A DNA stretch of 64,000 bases from Pirellulales bacterium (lineage in GTDB: Bacteria; Planctomycetota; Planctomycetia; Pirellulales; Lacipirellulaceae). The stretch is from the NCBI GenBank assembly GCA_019636345.1, contig JAHBXQ010000005.1:62001-126000 (forward strand). Reading direction: 5' to 3'. Shown here one piece after another: positions 27,685 to 36,227 of this stretch; the first letter of the stretch is position 1, and every line of letters starts with the position of its first letter. Under the pieces are notes generated by a model. It was not told the origin of the DNA and did not search any database. It saw only the letters and a list, made by a program, of their open reading frames with translations. Both the position numbers and the translations under genes were made by a program.

Positions 27685-28835
27685 GACAACCCTCCCACCA
27701 GATTGTTCAGCGGAGCCATGATCGCCACGGCCACCAGCAGCACGGCCAACCCGACGACGATCACCGCCGCAGGGAACAGGACGTCGGCCCAGCGATCAAG
27801 CCGCGCGAGCGTTCGGTCGCGGCGCGCTTGGGCTAATTGCCGCAGGGTCCAGGTCCGCTCGTCGCCCGGTTCGGCCCGCTGAATGACCGCGACCTCGGCG
27901 GGCGCGGCCAAACCGACCGCGGCGAGGCTGCCGAACAACTCGGCGCCATGATCCAGCTCGTTCCGCACGAACAACAGCCGCCGGCGGATCGAGGGATCGT
28001 AGTGGTACCGGGCCAAGGTCGACACGGCCCCCGCCAGCGGCCGGCCGGCGGCGGAGGCGGTCGACAAGCAGCTCCACAGTTGCCCGATTCGCAGACTGGC
28101 CACGGGGCGAAACGCCCGGCCGTAGACCGAGCGGCTCAACCAACGGGCCAAGCCGCCGCGGGTGACGACCAGGGCGAACAACAACAGCGCCGCACCGAAG
28201 AACACGACAGGCAACACCACATGGAACGCCCGGCCGGTCGCGATGAACGCCTGGAGCGCGGAGGGCGTTTCCAGCGAAAAGTCGCCGAAGATCTCGACAA
28301 AGCTCGGAACAACTCTCACAAGCATGAACGTCGAAACGACGATCAGCGCCGCGCCGAGTCCGAAGAAGTACCACGCCCCGGTGCGATATCGGCGCCGGAC
28401 GGCGAGGGCCGCCGATTCGTCGCGCTCGGCGATCTCGGCGAGCGACGCGGCCAGGGTCCCGCTTTCGCTGCCGAACCGCGCCGCGAGGACCGCTTCGTCG
28501 GCGACGACGCCGGGGGTCTGTTCGAGCGCATCGGCCAGCGGGATCCCCCCCGAGAGCCGGCGGGCGAGAGCGTGCAGTTTACCGCGGTAGAACCAGCGGT
28601 GCTCGCGCGCCAAGGCGTCCGCGACCGGAGCGAGCGGGACTTGGTTCGCCGCTCCCGCGGCGATCATCCGCAGCGTCGTCCGCTGTCGCGCCGCTCGTCC
28701 TTCGCCGGGGCGCCAGGGGCTCAACCGCCACGGCGGCGGCAGCAAGTCGCGGAGCCGCCCGGCGCCTTCGCCGGTGCGCACAAGGTCTCGCAGCTTGCCA
28801 AACCACTTGCGGAAGGTGGGAAACGACTCGGTCAT
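27681..28835 (-). CDS. GspF/PilC-family inner membrane protein, third of three
   Basis: 384 aa from ATG 28835. Two T2SSF-like modules can be seen: LHALARRLSGGIPLADALEQ with FGSESGTLAASLAEIAERDE in the first and WSCLSTASAAGRPLAGAVST in the second, separated by transmembrane segments (TGAWYFFGLGAALIVVSTFM and VLPVVFFGAALLLFALVV) and closed by a third helix (FPAAVIVVGLAVLLVAVAIM). This is the standard layout of the platform protein of type II secretion or type IV pili. The 3' end overlaps the first pseudopilin gene by 4 bp. It is the most canonical of the three GspF-like proteins here. Confidence 0.85.
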   Translation of the reverse strand: MTESFPTFRKWFGKLRDLVRTGEGAGRLRDLLPPPWRLSPWRPGEGRAARQRTTLRMIAAGAANQVPLAPVADALAREHRWFYRGKLHALARRLSGGIPLADALEQTPGVVADEAVLAARFGSESGTLAASLAEIAERDESAALAVRRRYRTGAWYFFGLGAALIVVSTFMLVRVVPSFVEIFGDFSLETPSALQAFIATGRAFHVVLPVVFFGAALLLFALVVTRGGLARWLSRSVYGRAFRPVASLRIGQLWSCLSTASAAGRPLAGAVSTLARYHYDPSIRRRLLFVRNELDHGAELFGSLAAVGLAAPAEVAVIQRAEPGDERTWTLRQLAQARRDRTLARLDRWADVLFPAAVIVVGLAVLLVAVAIMAPLNNLVGGLS

Positions 28836-28892
28836 GAATTTCTCAATCTGCGTGCGATCAAGGCAGACGAAACGCCTGCCGACACATGGCCG

Positions 28893-29897
28893 CTATCCTG
28901 TGAGACTGTTGACGAGAGAGACCAATGGCTGAAACAACGCCAGCACGAAGACCAGCACCAACAGGCCGACGAACGCGATTGCAATCGGAGCGAACATCCC
29001 CAGTCCTTCGCTGCCGCGGCGCTCGACCCGCTCGCGATAGCTGGCGGCGAGCGCCTTGAGCATCGCCAGTTGCGTCACGGGAGGGATCGTCTCGTCGTCG
29101 AGCAAATGAACCAACGTCGCGGGGAGCGAGCGAACGTATTGCCGCGGCGCGTCGACCGCCGCCCCGCGGAGCGCCCCCCAGGCAACCGCGCCGCGGCGCA
29201 AGGGGGCGTTGCGACAACTCAACCCCGCGGCGGCGACGGCGTCGGGGAGCGACTGCCCCGCCTCGCGCAGATCGACGATCCGCTGCACCAGCGCCGCCGC
29301 GTCCGCGACGCTGCCGGTCGACCCGCTTAAGAATCGACCGACCAGCGGCGTCCCCCAACCCCGGCGGACGCACCACCAAAGCGCGCCGCAAGGGACAATC
29401 ACGGCCAGCGCGACTCCGACGATCGGCCCCCAATCGCCGCGGATGAATTGCGACCAACTGACGACGGCCTCGGTGAGCGGCGGCAGGTCGAGCTCGAAGT
29501 CGCTGTAGATGTCGCCAAAGATCGGCGTGACCGCCAGCCCGACGAACGTCGCCGCGGCAAGCGCCCCGAGGGCGATCAGCAGCACATACGTTCCGGCCAC
29601 GAGTCGGCTGCGCCACAGCCGGGCGCCGGACTGCGCTTCGACGAACAACTCGGCGAGCGGCTCAAGCGGCCGCCCCGTCGCGGCAGCCGCGGCGAAACGC
29701 GGTACCCAAGCCGCAGCCAAGCCACGGCTCTGCGGCGCCAACAGGTCTCCCGCAGCGCCGCTTCGCAGGTCCGCAGCCAATCGGGTCAACTCGCGCCGCT
29801 GCCGACCCCGGGGGAGTTCGGCCGCGTACGCGCCCAAGCCCGCCGCGAGCACGTCGCGTTGCGGACCAGCGGTCGGATTGTCCTGATCGGCGCCCAT
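28893..29897 (-). CDS. GspF-like inner membrane protein, second of three
   Basis: 334 aa from ATG 29897, chosen because it starts 7 bp after the preceding stop; the frame runs further upstream into that gene. Helices LVAGTYVLLIALGALAAATF and GWGPIVGV-like segments, a second module DAAALVQRIVDLREAGQSLP, LHLLDDETIPPVTQLAMLKA, and a C-terminal helix PIAIAFVGLLVLVFVLALF. The first T2SSF module is shortened compared with the canonical protein. Three GspF paralogues in a row suggest a hetero-oligomeric platform or a divergent machine. Confidence 0.78.
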   Translation of the reverse strand: MGADQDNPTAGPQRDVLAAGLGAYAAELPRGRQRRELTRLAADLRSGAAGDLLAPQSRGLAAAWVPRFAAAAATGRPLEPLAELFVEAQSGARLWRSRLVAGTYVLLIALGALAAATFVGLAVTPIFGDIYSDFELDLPPLTEAVVSWSQFIRGDWGPIVGVALAVIVPCGALWWCVRRGWGTPLVGRFLSGSTGSVADAAALVQRIVDLREAGQSLPDAVAAAGLSCRNAPLRRGAVAWGALRGAAVDAPRQYVRSLPATLVHLLDDETIPPVTQLAMLKALAASYRERVERRGSEGLGMFAPIAIAFVGLLVLVFVLALFQPLVSLVNSLTG

Positions 29898-29904
29898 CGC
29901 CCGC

Positions 29905-30870
29905 TCACTGAGGGTTCGACAACTTAAGCAACATTTCGCCCCACGGCCCGAAGACGACCCAGCCGTGCAGCAAGACCGCCGCGCCGCCGACGACCGCACA
30001 CGTCAGCGCCGGCAGCAAGACGCGCAGCCGGCCCGCCTGCCGTACGGTGCGATCCTCGTAGGCGGCGTCGACCGCCGCCAGCGCCGTCGCCCGATCGGGC
30101 GACGCAAGGTCCTCGGCCAGCGCCCACCGAAACAAAGGTCGCAACCGCGGCGCGGACGGGCCAAACGTCTCCCCCAAGCCCGCATCCGCGGCCAGCCCTT
30201 GCACCAGCCCCAACGACTCCTCCCACGGCACGTCGCGAGCCGTGAGCAGGGCAAGTTGGCGGGCCAAATGTCCTTGCTCGATCGTCGCCTCGTGCTGAGC
30301 GAGCCCGCGGGGACGCAAGCGCCGCAGCCATCCCGAGCGCTGCGCCGCGACGACCAGCGCCGCGCCGAGGGCCATCGCCGTCGCCGCTGGCCAGCGGGTG
30401 TCGTTGATCATGGCGAGCCGCTCGAACCGCGGCCCGGGGGCGAGATCGAACTGCTCGTAGATCGCTTCCTCAGGGGGCGCCAACGTGCGCGCGTTGACCA
30501 TGATCCCCGCGACCGCCAGCCCCGCCACCAAGAACGGATAGACCAGCGCGCGCCGGACGATGCCCCGCATCTCGCTCCGGGCGACGGCGCGGCGACGCAG
30601 GGCGTCGAGCGGCTCGGCGAACGAACCCAGCCGCAAGCCGACGGCCAGCAGACTGCGATACGCTCCGGGGAGCGGAGTGCGCGGATTGGCGACCGCCTCG
30701 GCCGCACTCGCCCCGCGAGCCATCGGCACGGCGATCGCATGCATCGCCTGCTCGAGTCCCCTCCGGCAAGCGGCGAACGAATTGCCCAAGCCCAAGTCGA
30801 GCCGGACCCCCGCGCGCTCCAGCGCCAGGATGTCCTCATTCAAGGCAGCGACATCGTCAAGAGCGGACAT
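29905..30870 (-). CDS. GspF-like inner membrane protein, first of three
   Basis: 321 aa from ATG 30870. Predicted helices at FLVAGLAVAGIMVNA, TRWPAATAMALGAALVVAA and the C-terminus LPALTCAVVGGAAVLLHGWV. The segments LGNSFAACRRGLEQAMHAIA and YRSLLAVGLRLGSFAEPLDA resemble the first T2SSF module (GLRLGS matches the usual GExSG-containing position poorly). It opens the apparent operon that continues through two more GspF-like genes, three pseudopilins and a DUF1559 gene. Assignment rests on topology plus context. Confidence 0.7.
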   Translation of the reverse strand: MSALDDVAALNEDILALERAGVRLDLGLGNSFAACRRGLEQAMHAIAVPMARGASAAEAVANPRTPLPGAYRSLLAVGLRLGSFAEPLDALRRRAVARSEMRGIVRRALVYPFLVAGLAVAGIMVNARTLAPPEEAIYEQFDLAPGPRFERLAMINDTRWPAATAMALGAALVVAAQRSGWLRRLRPRGLAQHEATIEQGHLARQLALLTARDVPWEESLGLVQGLAADAGLGETFGPSAPRLRPLFRWALAEDLASPDRATALAAVDAAYEDRTVRQAGRLRVLLPALTCAVVGGAAVLLHGWVVFGPWGEMLLKLSNPQ

Positions 30871-31156
30871 GGTTGGTCAAGCATCGAGCAAAGGACGCGG
30901 CGACAAGTATCCCGCGTTTGCAGCGGCGACGGCGACCACGCCGCTCAGCCGGAGCCCAACGCGCAAGCGTCCAAGAGCCGCCGCTTAAGACGATGCTCGC
31001 CAACCGCGAACTTGTTTAGAATTGCGCGCCAAACGGCAGAAACCGCTGCGCTGCCAAGCGGTCGAAAAGGGGACGGGCACACGAACCGACTCCAAACGCC
31101 CCGACAGCAGACAGCAGCATTCTGGGAGCGCGACGGCTCCGCTTTTCAACGCCCTG

Positions 31157-31579
31157 CTATCGGTCGCCGTCGCGCGGCTGGCCGAGAAGCTCCGCTTGGC
31201 GGTGGCGCAGGGCGCCGAACAGGTCGACCATCGCCCAGGCCGGGCCGCCGACCGCGGTGACCGCTTGCCGACGGACCGTCAGGCTGAGTTGCCAAGCGTC
31301 GGCCGTGGCAATGTTCTCGGGGGCGAGTCGCAGATGCTGCTCGGCCCGGTGCGAGGCTCCCCACACCAGCAGCATCGCCGCCGCGGCCGCAACCGCCGCG
31401 GTCCAGGCTCCCGTGCTGACGCCCCGCTGGACGCGAGCCGCTTCCAGAGTTCGCGGCCGAAGATCGTCCGAAGCCCGCATGTAACGCCCCGCGGCCCGAA
31501 CGCGAGCCTCAAGATCGGCCAAGTCGCCGGCGCCAAGGCGATCGTCACCGGAGGGGGGCGGTGGAAGCCGTTCACTCAT
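31157..31579 (-). CDS. probable anti-sigma-type membrane protein
   Basis: 140 aa. ATG 31579 overlaps the 3' end of the ECF sigma gene by 8 bp. One transmembrane segment (GAWTAAVAAAAAMLLVWGAS, about residues 56-75) separates a 55-residue cytoplasmic N-terminus from a short outer part (AWQLSLTVRRQAVTAVGGPA). No zinc-type HxxxCxxC motif is visible. The gene pair order, sigma then single-pass membrane protein, is the standard arrangement for ECF sigma and its anti-sigma, so that role is inferred from context rather than sequence. Confidence 0.65.
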   Translation of the reverse strand: MSERLPPPPSGDDRLGAGDLADLEARVRAAGRYMRASDDLRPRTLEAARVQRGVSTGAWTAAVAAAAAMLLVWGASHRAEQHLRLAPENIATADAWQLSLTVRRQAVTAVGGPAWAMVDLFGALRHRQAELLGQPRDGDR

Positions 31580-32144
31580 GGACCGCCTCCTCCCGCCCGG
31601 CGCCGAGCAAGGCGTGCAGCTTCTCCATGGCGTAGCGATACCGACTGGCGGCAGTGAAGGTCGAGACGTCGAGCACCTCGCCGATCTGGGCGAAAGTCAT
31701 CCCTTCCCAAATCTTCAGCACGACGACCTCGGCCTGGGGGACGGGGATCTTGCGCAGCGCGAGCCACACGGCCCGATGCGACTCCTCCTGCTCGACCTCG
31801 TCGACAAGCCGGCGGGCGAGCAGGTCGGAGAGATTGGCCACGAGCGACCACCGCTTCCGTTTGCGGGCCGCTTGCAGGGCTTCGTTCCGCACGATCCGCA
31901 GCAGGTAAGCCCACGGCCGCTGGGCGGCGGCCAACACCCGCGGCTGAGCCGCCACGCGCACCAGGGCCGCCTGCACCGCGTCTTCGGCGTCGTGCTGGTT
32001 GCGGGTAATTGCGCTGGCGTAGCGCACGAGCCGGTCCGCGGTGAGATCGTACAATCCCCCCAGCGCAGCGACCCCCGACTCGGCAAGCCGCTGCGACGCC
32101 CCGACGACGTGCTGTTCAAACGAAGTTTCCGGGCCCATCACCAT
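31572..32144 (-). CDS. ECF-type RNA polymerase sigma factor
   Basis: 190 aa from ATG 32144 (ATG 32138 is an equal alternative; neither has a clear ribosome site). Region 2 reads LYDLTADRLVRYASAITRNQ with DAEDAVQAALVRVA, and the -10 contacting RPWAYLLRIVRNEALQAARK. Region 4: RKIPVPQAEVVVLKIWEGMT then FAQIGEVLDVSTFTAASRYR, a helix-turn-helix. Length and absence of region 3 mark it as group 4 (ECF). It is coupled to the membrane protein downstream and divergent from the pectate lyase-like gene, which it might control; that is only inference. Confidence 0.9.
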   Translation of the reverse strand: MVMGPETSFEQHVVGASQRLAESGVAALGGLYDLTADRLVRYASAITRNQHDAEDAVQAALVRVAAQPRVLAAAQRPWAYLLRIVRNEALQAARKRKRWSLVANLSDLLARRLVDEVEQEESHRAVWLALRKIPVPQAEVVVLKIWEGMTFAQIGEVLDVSTFTAASRYRYAMEKLHALLGAGREEAVHE

Positions 32145-32465
32145 TACGATGCGCGTCGGGGCGGGGATTTGTCTAGCGCGGAGCAAGAATTCTGGAAAAG
32201 CGGCAAATCGAACCGTGGGCAAAACCGGCTGTCGGCCGCATGAGACCGCTGCGGAAAACAGGCTCATTTGCGGGATTTTCGCCCTGATTGCAAAGCCCCT
32301 TCGTTGGGGCCGGCGGAGCGGGCGCCTACACTGGAAATACTGGCTCGAAAGGCTCCTCGGTCGCACTCCGTGGCGATGCCGAGAGTCAGCCGGCTTGCGC
32401 TCCTTGTTCCCGTCTCGTCTCCGCGGCTGTCTCGCCGCGATCGGTCCCCGCGAGGTTCCTGGTTG
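32145..32465. other. divergent promoter region, sigma factor / pectate lyase
   Basis: 321 bp between the ECF sigma gene (minus) and the lyase gene (plus). It contains a small hairpin (GCCCC 32295-32299, GGGGC 32306-32310). No consensus promoter stood out on either strand; an ECF-type promoter would not be recognised by eye. Confidence 0.4.
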
Positions 32466-35033
32466 ATGCTTCGTCGACTCACTCTGGCGGCGGTCGCGTT
32501 GGCGACGCTCGCAAATATCCCGTGCGCCCTGGCCCAACTGCCCGCCTTCCCCGGCGCCGACGGCGCCGCGCGAACCGTCACTGGCGGGCGCGGCGGCTTG
32601 GTCTACCACGTCACGCTGCTCGACAAGAACTTCAACGACAACCGCCCCGGGACGCTCCGCTACGGGCTGAGCGACAGCAACTTCGGCGGCCAGCCGCGCA
32701 CGATCGTGTTCGACGTCGCCGGGACGTTCTGGCTCGGCCGCTACGGCGCCGAGAACGGTCACGACAACGGCTGGGACACCCAGTCGCGGTACAACCTGGG
32801 GAGCAACGTCACGATCGCCGGCCAAACGGCGCCGGGCCCCGTGTACATCATGGGGGGGCTCGTCAAGGCAAGCGGATCCAACACGATCTTGCGCAACGTG
32901 ACGATCGCCCCCGGGTACGGGATGCGTAACTTCTCGCAGCCGGAAGCCGGCGTCTTCCCCACGCCCGGCACCTTCCCCGATCGCTACGTCTACGACGCGA
33001 TCGACATTTCGGGGCAGCGGATCATGATCGATCACGTGACGATGGTCTACGCGACCGACGAGACCGTTTCGGCAAACGAGTTGGCCGACGACGTGACGAT
33101 TCAGTTCAGCAACATCTCGCAGGGGCAGAATTATCCCCAAGCCGACGCCGAGGCGAGCGGCACGACTTATACAGGACACGCGCTCGGATCGCTGTTGCAA
33201 GCGGGCTCGAACGCCAACATCAGCGTCGTCAACAACCTCTACGCCCACCAGAAGGGACGCTTGCCGCGGGTCGGCAGCGAAGTCGGCACGGGGGCCTACA
33301 ACGACTTCCGCAACAACGTCTTCTACAACTGGTTCGACACGGCCGGCAGCGGAGCCAGCGGGCAACCGAGCTTCAACAACTTCATCGGCAACTTCTATCT
33401 GGCCGGCCCCGGCGGCGACAATCCTGTGGGGGGCTCCAGCACGGCGATCACCGTCAAGGCGGGCGGAACGAACACCTTCAACGGCGCCAGTTCGTCGGCG
33501 ACCCGGGTTTACCACTCGGGCAACATGCGCGACATCAACAAAGACGGCGACGCGCTGGACGGAGTCCTGCTCACCAACAGCAACTTCAGTTCGTCGAGCA
33601 TCCAAGCGACCCCCTATACCCAAACTCCGTACCATGGCGTCACCCTCTCGGCGACCGAGGCGTACGACCGCGTGCTCGACTTCATGGGCGCCACGTGGTG
33701 GGACCGCGGCCCGGTCGACCAGCGGATCATCCAGGAAGTGCGCACCGGCACGGGCAAAATCATGGCCTGGGCCGACGACCCGTTCAACAACGATCCCAAC
33801 GAAGGAACCGAATGGCGGGACATGCTCGCCCTGCGCGCCAACCCGGCGACCGGCGCCGCCCCCTTCTCCCGCGGCGCCGGCTGGGACTCAGACGGCGACG
33901 GAATGCCCGACTACTGGGAGCTGGCCCACAATCTCGACCCGCTGGTCGCCGACAACAACGGCGACTTTGACGACGACGGCTACACGAATCTCGAAGAATA
34001 CGTCAACGAAATCGCGGCTTGGCCGGCGCCGCGGCCCCTGGAGTTCAGCGCCGCCACGAGCAACCGTTACGCCCAGAGCGGCAACTGGAGCACGCACTGG
34101 CAGCCCTCCCGCTTCGACGAGGCGCAGATCAACAGCGGCACGGCCGTCGTCGACGCGGTCGGCCAACATGCCGGGCGCGTGCTGATCGCCGGCGGAGCGG
34201 CCGACGTTGCGACCCTGGCGGTGAACTCCGGGTGGCTCGTCGTGCAGGATCAAATCGCCATCGGCGGGACCGCCGCATCGCAGGGAACGCTCGAGCTTGC
34301 CGGCGGGCTGCTCCGCGTCGGGCGGATCGAGAAGGGAGCCGCGGGGGCGATGAGCTTCACCGGCGGGGTCCTCTCGGCCGACGAGGTGGCGTTCTCGCTG
34401 GTCAACGCCGGCGGCGCCATCGCGCCCGGAATGGGAATCGGCCAGACGCGCATCTTCGGCGACCTGACGATGCAGGCCGGCGAGATCGCCCTCGACGTCG
34501 CCGGCCCGAGTTTTGGCCAGTACGACCGCCTGATCGTCGATGGCCATCTCGCCGCGGGCGGGGTCTTCTCCGTGACGCTCGACGCCTACGCCCCGCAGAT
34601 GGGCGACGTCTTCGATCTGCTCGACTTCGGCTCGGCGTCGGGGGGATTCGTGATGTCGCTGCCGGAACTGACTGCGGGACTTGCCTGGGACGTATCGCAA
34701 CTGTTCGCCAGCGGCGTGTTGGCGGTCGTCGCAGGGGGCGCCGACGATCCCGACTTCAACGGCGACGGGTTCGTCGACGGCAGCGATTTTCTGATCTGGC
34801 AACGCGGTTTCGGACTCGCAGGCCAAACCGGCAACGCCAACGGCGACGCCAATGGCAACGGAGCGGTCGACTCCGCAGACTACGGCGCCTGGAGCGCCGC
34901 GTTCGGGGCCGCTCCGCCGCAGACGACTGCCGTACCGGAACCGACCGGCGGGATGATTGCCGCCGCGCTGGCCGCACTGGCGTACGGCTCGCTACGGTTC
35001 GCTCGCCGGCGCCCCGACCGTGGCGGCCGTTGA
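32466..35033 (+). CDS. secreted PL1-type pectate lyase-like protein with PEP-CTERM tail
   Basis: 855 aa from ATG 32466; signal peptide LTLAAVALATLANIPCALAQ. The first 400 residues form a right-handed beta-helix of the pectate lyase superfamily: AFPGADGAARTVTGGRGG, GTLRYGLSDSNFGGQPRTIV, ITIAGQT-like VTIAGQTAPGPVYIMG, and IMIDHVTMVYATDETVSANE, the equivalent of the DHCSxSWxxDE segment. A thrombospondin-3-like calcium segment follows (DSDGDGMPDYWELAHNLDPL and DFDDDGYTNLEEYVNE), then a beta-rich region, a dockerin-like PDFNGDGFVDGSDFLIWQRG and the PEP-CTERM end VPEPTGGMIAAALAALAYGS. Its 3' end overlaps the convergent protease-like gene by 42 bp. Substrate assumed pectic; unproven. Confidence 0.85.
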   Translation: MLRRLTLAAVALATLANIPCALAQLPAFPGADGAARTVTGGRGGLVYHVTLLDKNFNDNRPGTLRYGLSDSNFGGQPRTIVFDVAGTFWLGRYGAENGHDNGWDTQSRYNLGSNVTIAGQTAPGPVYIMGGLVKASGSNTILRNVTIAPGYGMRNFSQPEAGVFPTPGTFPDRYVYDAIDISGQRIMIDHVTMVYATDETVSANELADDVTIQFSNISQGQNYPQADAEASGTTYTGHALGSLLQAGSNANISVVNNLYAHQKGRLPRVGSEVGTGAYNDFRNNVFYNWFDTAGSGASGQPSFNNFIGNFYLAGPGGDNPVGGSSTAITVKAGGTNTFNGASSSATRVYHSGNMRDINKDGDALDGVLLTNSNFSSSSIQATPYTQTPYHGVTLSATEAYDRVLDFMGATWWDRGPVDQRIIQEVRTGTGKIMAWADDPFNNDPNEGTEWRDMLALRANPATGAAPFSRGAGWDSDGDGMPDYWELAHNLDPLVADNNGDFDDDGYTNLEEYVNEIAAWPAPRPLEFSAATSNRYAQSGNWSTHWQPSRFDEAQINSGTAVVDAVGQHAGRVLIAGGAADVATLAVNSGWLVVQDQIAIGGTAASQGTLELAGGLLRVGRIEKGAAGAMSFTGGVLSADEVAFSLVNAGGAIAPGMGIGQTRIFGDLTMQAGEIALDVAGPSFGQYDRLIVDGHLAAGGVFSVTLDAYAPQMGDVFDLLDFGSASGGFVMSLPELTAGLAWDVSQLFASGVLAVVAGGADDPDFNGDGFVDGSDFLIWQRGFGLAGQTGNANGDANGNGAVDSADYGAWSAAFGAAPPQTTAVPEPTGGMIAAALAALAYGSLRFARRRPDRGGR

Positions 35034-36128
35034 ACCGGCCGGCTGCGCGACTCCGGCCGCCGCGAGCAGGCGCTGGGCGACTTGCTGAACGGTCGCCGCG
35101 TCGATGGCGTACGACTCGGTCCGGCCGCTGCGGGCGATGTTCAGCCCAATCGTCTCGCCGTCGAGATTCACCAGCGGCCCGCCGCACTCGCTGGGCCGCA
35201 GCACGGTGTCGTGCTGCAAGGCGCGCGGAAACCCGAACCGCCGTTCGCTCAAGGGGCCGCCCGTCATGCTCGCCGTGTCGCCGCGACTGCCGCTGGTCTG
35301 CAGGCTCGACTCGCTCTTGAGCACCGCGACGAGCGTGATCCGCTGGCCGTCGCGGAGGATCTCCAGTTCGACCTCGTCGCCAGGGCTGAAACTGCGTACC
35401 CGGCGGATGAGCTCGACGCGCGTCGGCGTCGCCTCGCCGCTCACCGCGACGATGCGGTCCCCGACGCGAACCCCCGCTTTGTCCGCCCCGGTGTCGGGGC
35501 GCACCTTGGTGACGATCGGAGCGTTGAACTGATCAAGTTCCACACCCAGCACCCCGGCCTGCCGAGGCAGCGCCCGCGGAGGAACGCTCACGATTCCCAC
35601 GGCCACCGGATCGCGCCACAACCCGACTGTCGCCGCCCAGGATCCGACCAGGGGACTCGTGCGCGCAAAGCGCACCGGAACGAGATCGTTCGTCTCGACC
35701 CGCAACAACGCCAGGTCGTACTCGTTGTCGAATCCGACGAGCGCGGCCGGCAACTCGCGCTCATCCGCCAAGACGCAGGTCGCCGGTCCTTTGAGCGAGG
35801 TGAACTTGGTCAGGATCCAACCGTCGGTGCGCAGGGCGGCGCCAAACGCAACGTCCCGCTCCTCGCAGACGATCCGCACGACCGAGGGGACGACCGGCTC
35901 GACGACCTCGCGAAACGCTTCGCGGACCTGGGGCCCGTTGGTCAGTCGCCACCGGGGGACGAAAAACTGATCCGCGTTGAACGGCAAATCGCGCGTGCCC
36001 GGCCCCTCGTAGGACTCGCCGCGCGGGCGGCTCCCCTGCCCTTGCGTCAGTTCGCTGACCACCGCGCCGCTCGCGGCGACGAACACGGCCAGCGCCAATC
36101 GCGCTAAGAACTGAAATGGTGCAGTCAT
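34992..36128 (-). CDS. trypsin-like/PDZ pseudoprotease with nested PDZ
   Basis: 378 aa from ATG 36128 with an N-terminal signal (FLARLALAVFVAASGAVVS). It aligns with HtrA/DegP proteases, but the triad is altered: GWILTKFTSLKG (about residues 103-114) has Thr110 where the catalytic His should be, Asp138 is kept (NEYDLALLRV), and the Ser motif reads SECGGPLVNLDG with Cys315 in place of Ser. The PDZ domain (about 190-272: ELDQFNAPIVTKVRPDTGAD, KAGVRVGDRIVAVSGE) lies between the GIVS strand and the xxGGPL loop, instead of after the protease domain. It is directly downstream of an intact protease gene. Likely a non-catalytic or Cys-type regulator or partner; no peptidase activity is assumed. Confidence 0.85.
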   Translation of the reverse strand: MTAPFQFLARLALAVFVAASGAVVSELTQGQGSRPRGESYEGPGTRDLPFNADQFFVPRWRLTNGPQVREAFREVVEPVVPSVVRIVCEERDVAFGAALRTDGWILTKFTSLKGPATCVLADERELPAALVGFDNEYDLALLRVETNDLVPVRFARTSPLVGSWAATVGLWRDPVAVGIVSVPPRALPRQAGVLGVELDQFNAPIVTKVRPDTGADKAGVRVGDRIVAVSGEATPTRVELIRRVRSFSPGDEVELEILRDGQRITLVAVLKSESSLQTSGSRGDTASMTGGPLSERRFGFPRALQHDTVLRPSECGGPLVNLDGETIGLNIARSGRTESYAIDAATVQQVAQRLLAAAGVAQPAGSTAATVGAPASEP

Positions 36129-36227
36129 GGTTCGACGGGGCTCGAGTCGTGGGGCGAGATCTCGTCAGTTCCAAGCGACGGCTGCAGGCCTCGGCGATCC
36201 AACGAGCGCACGGGCCGCAGTCGCCGG

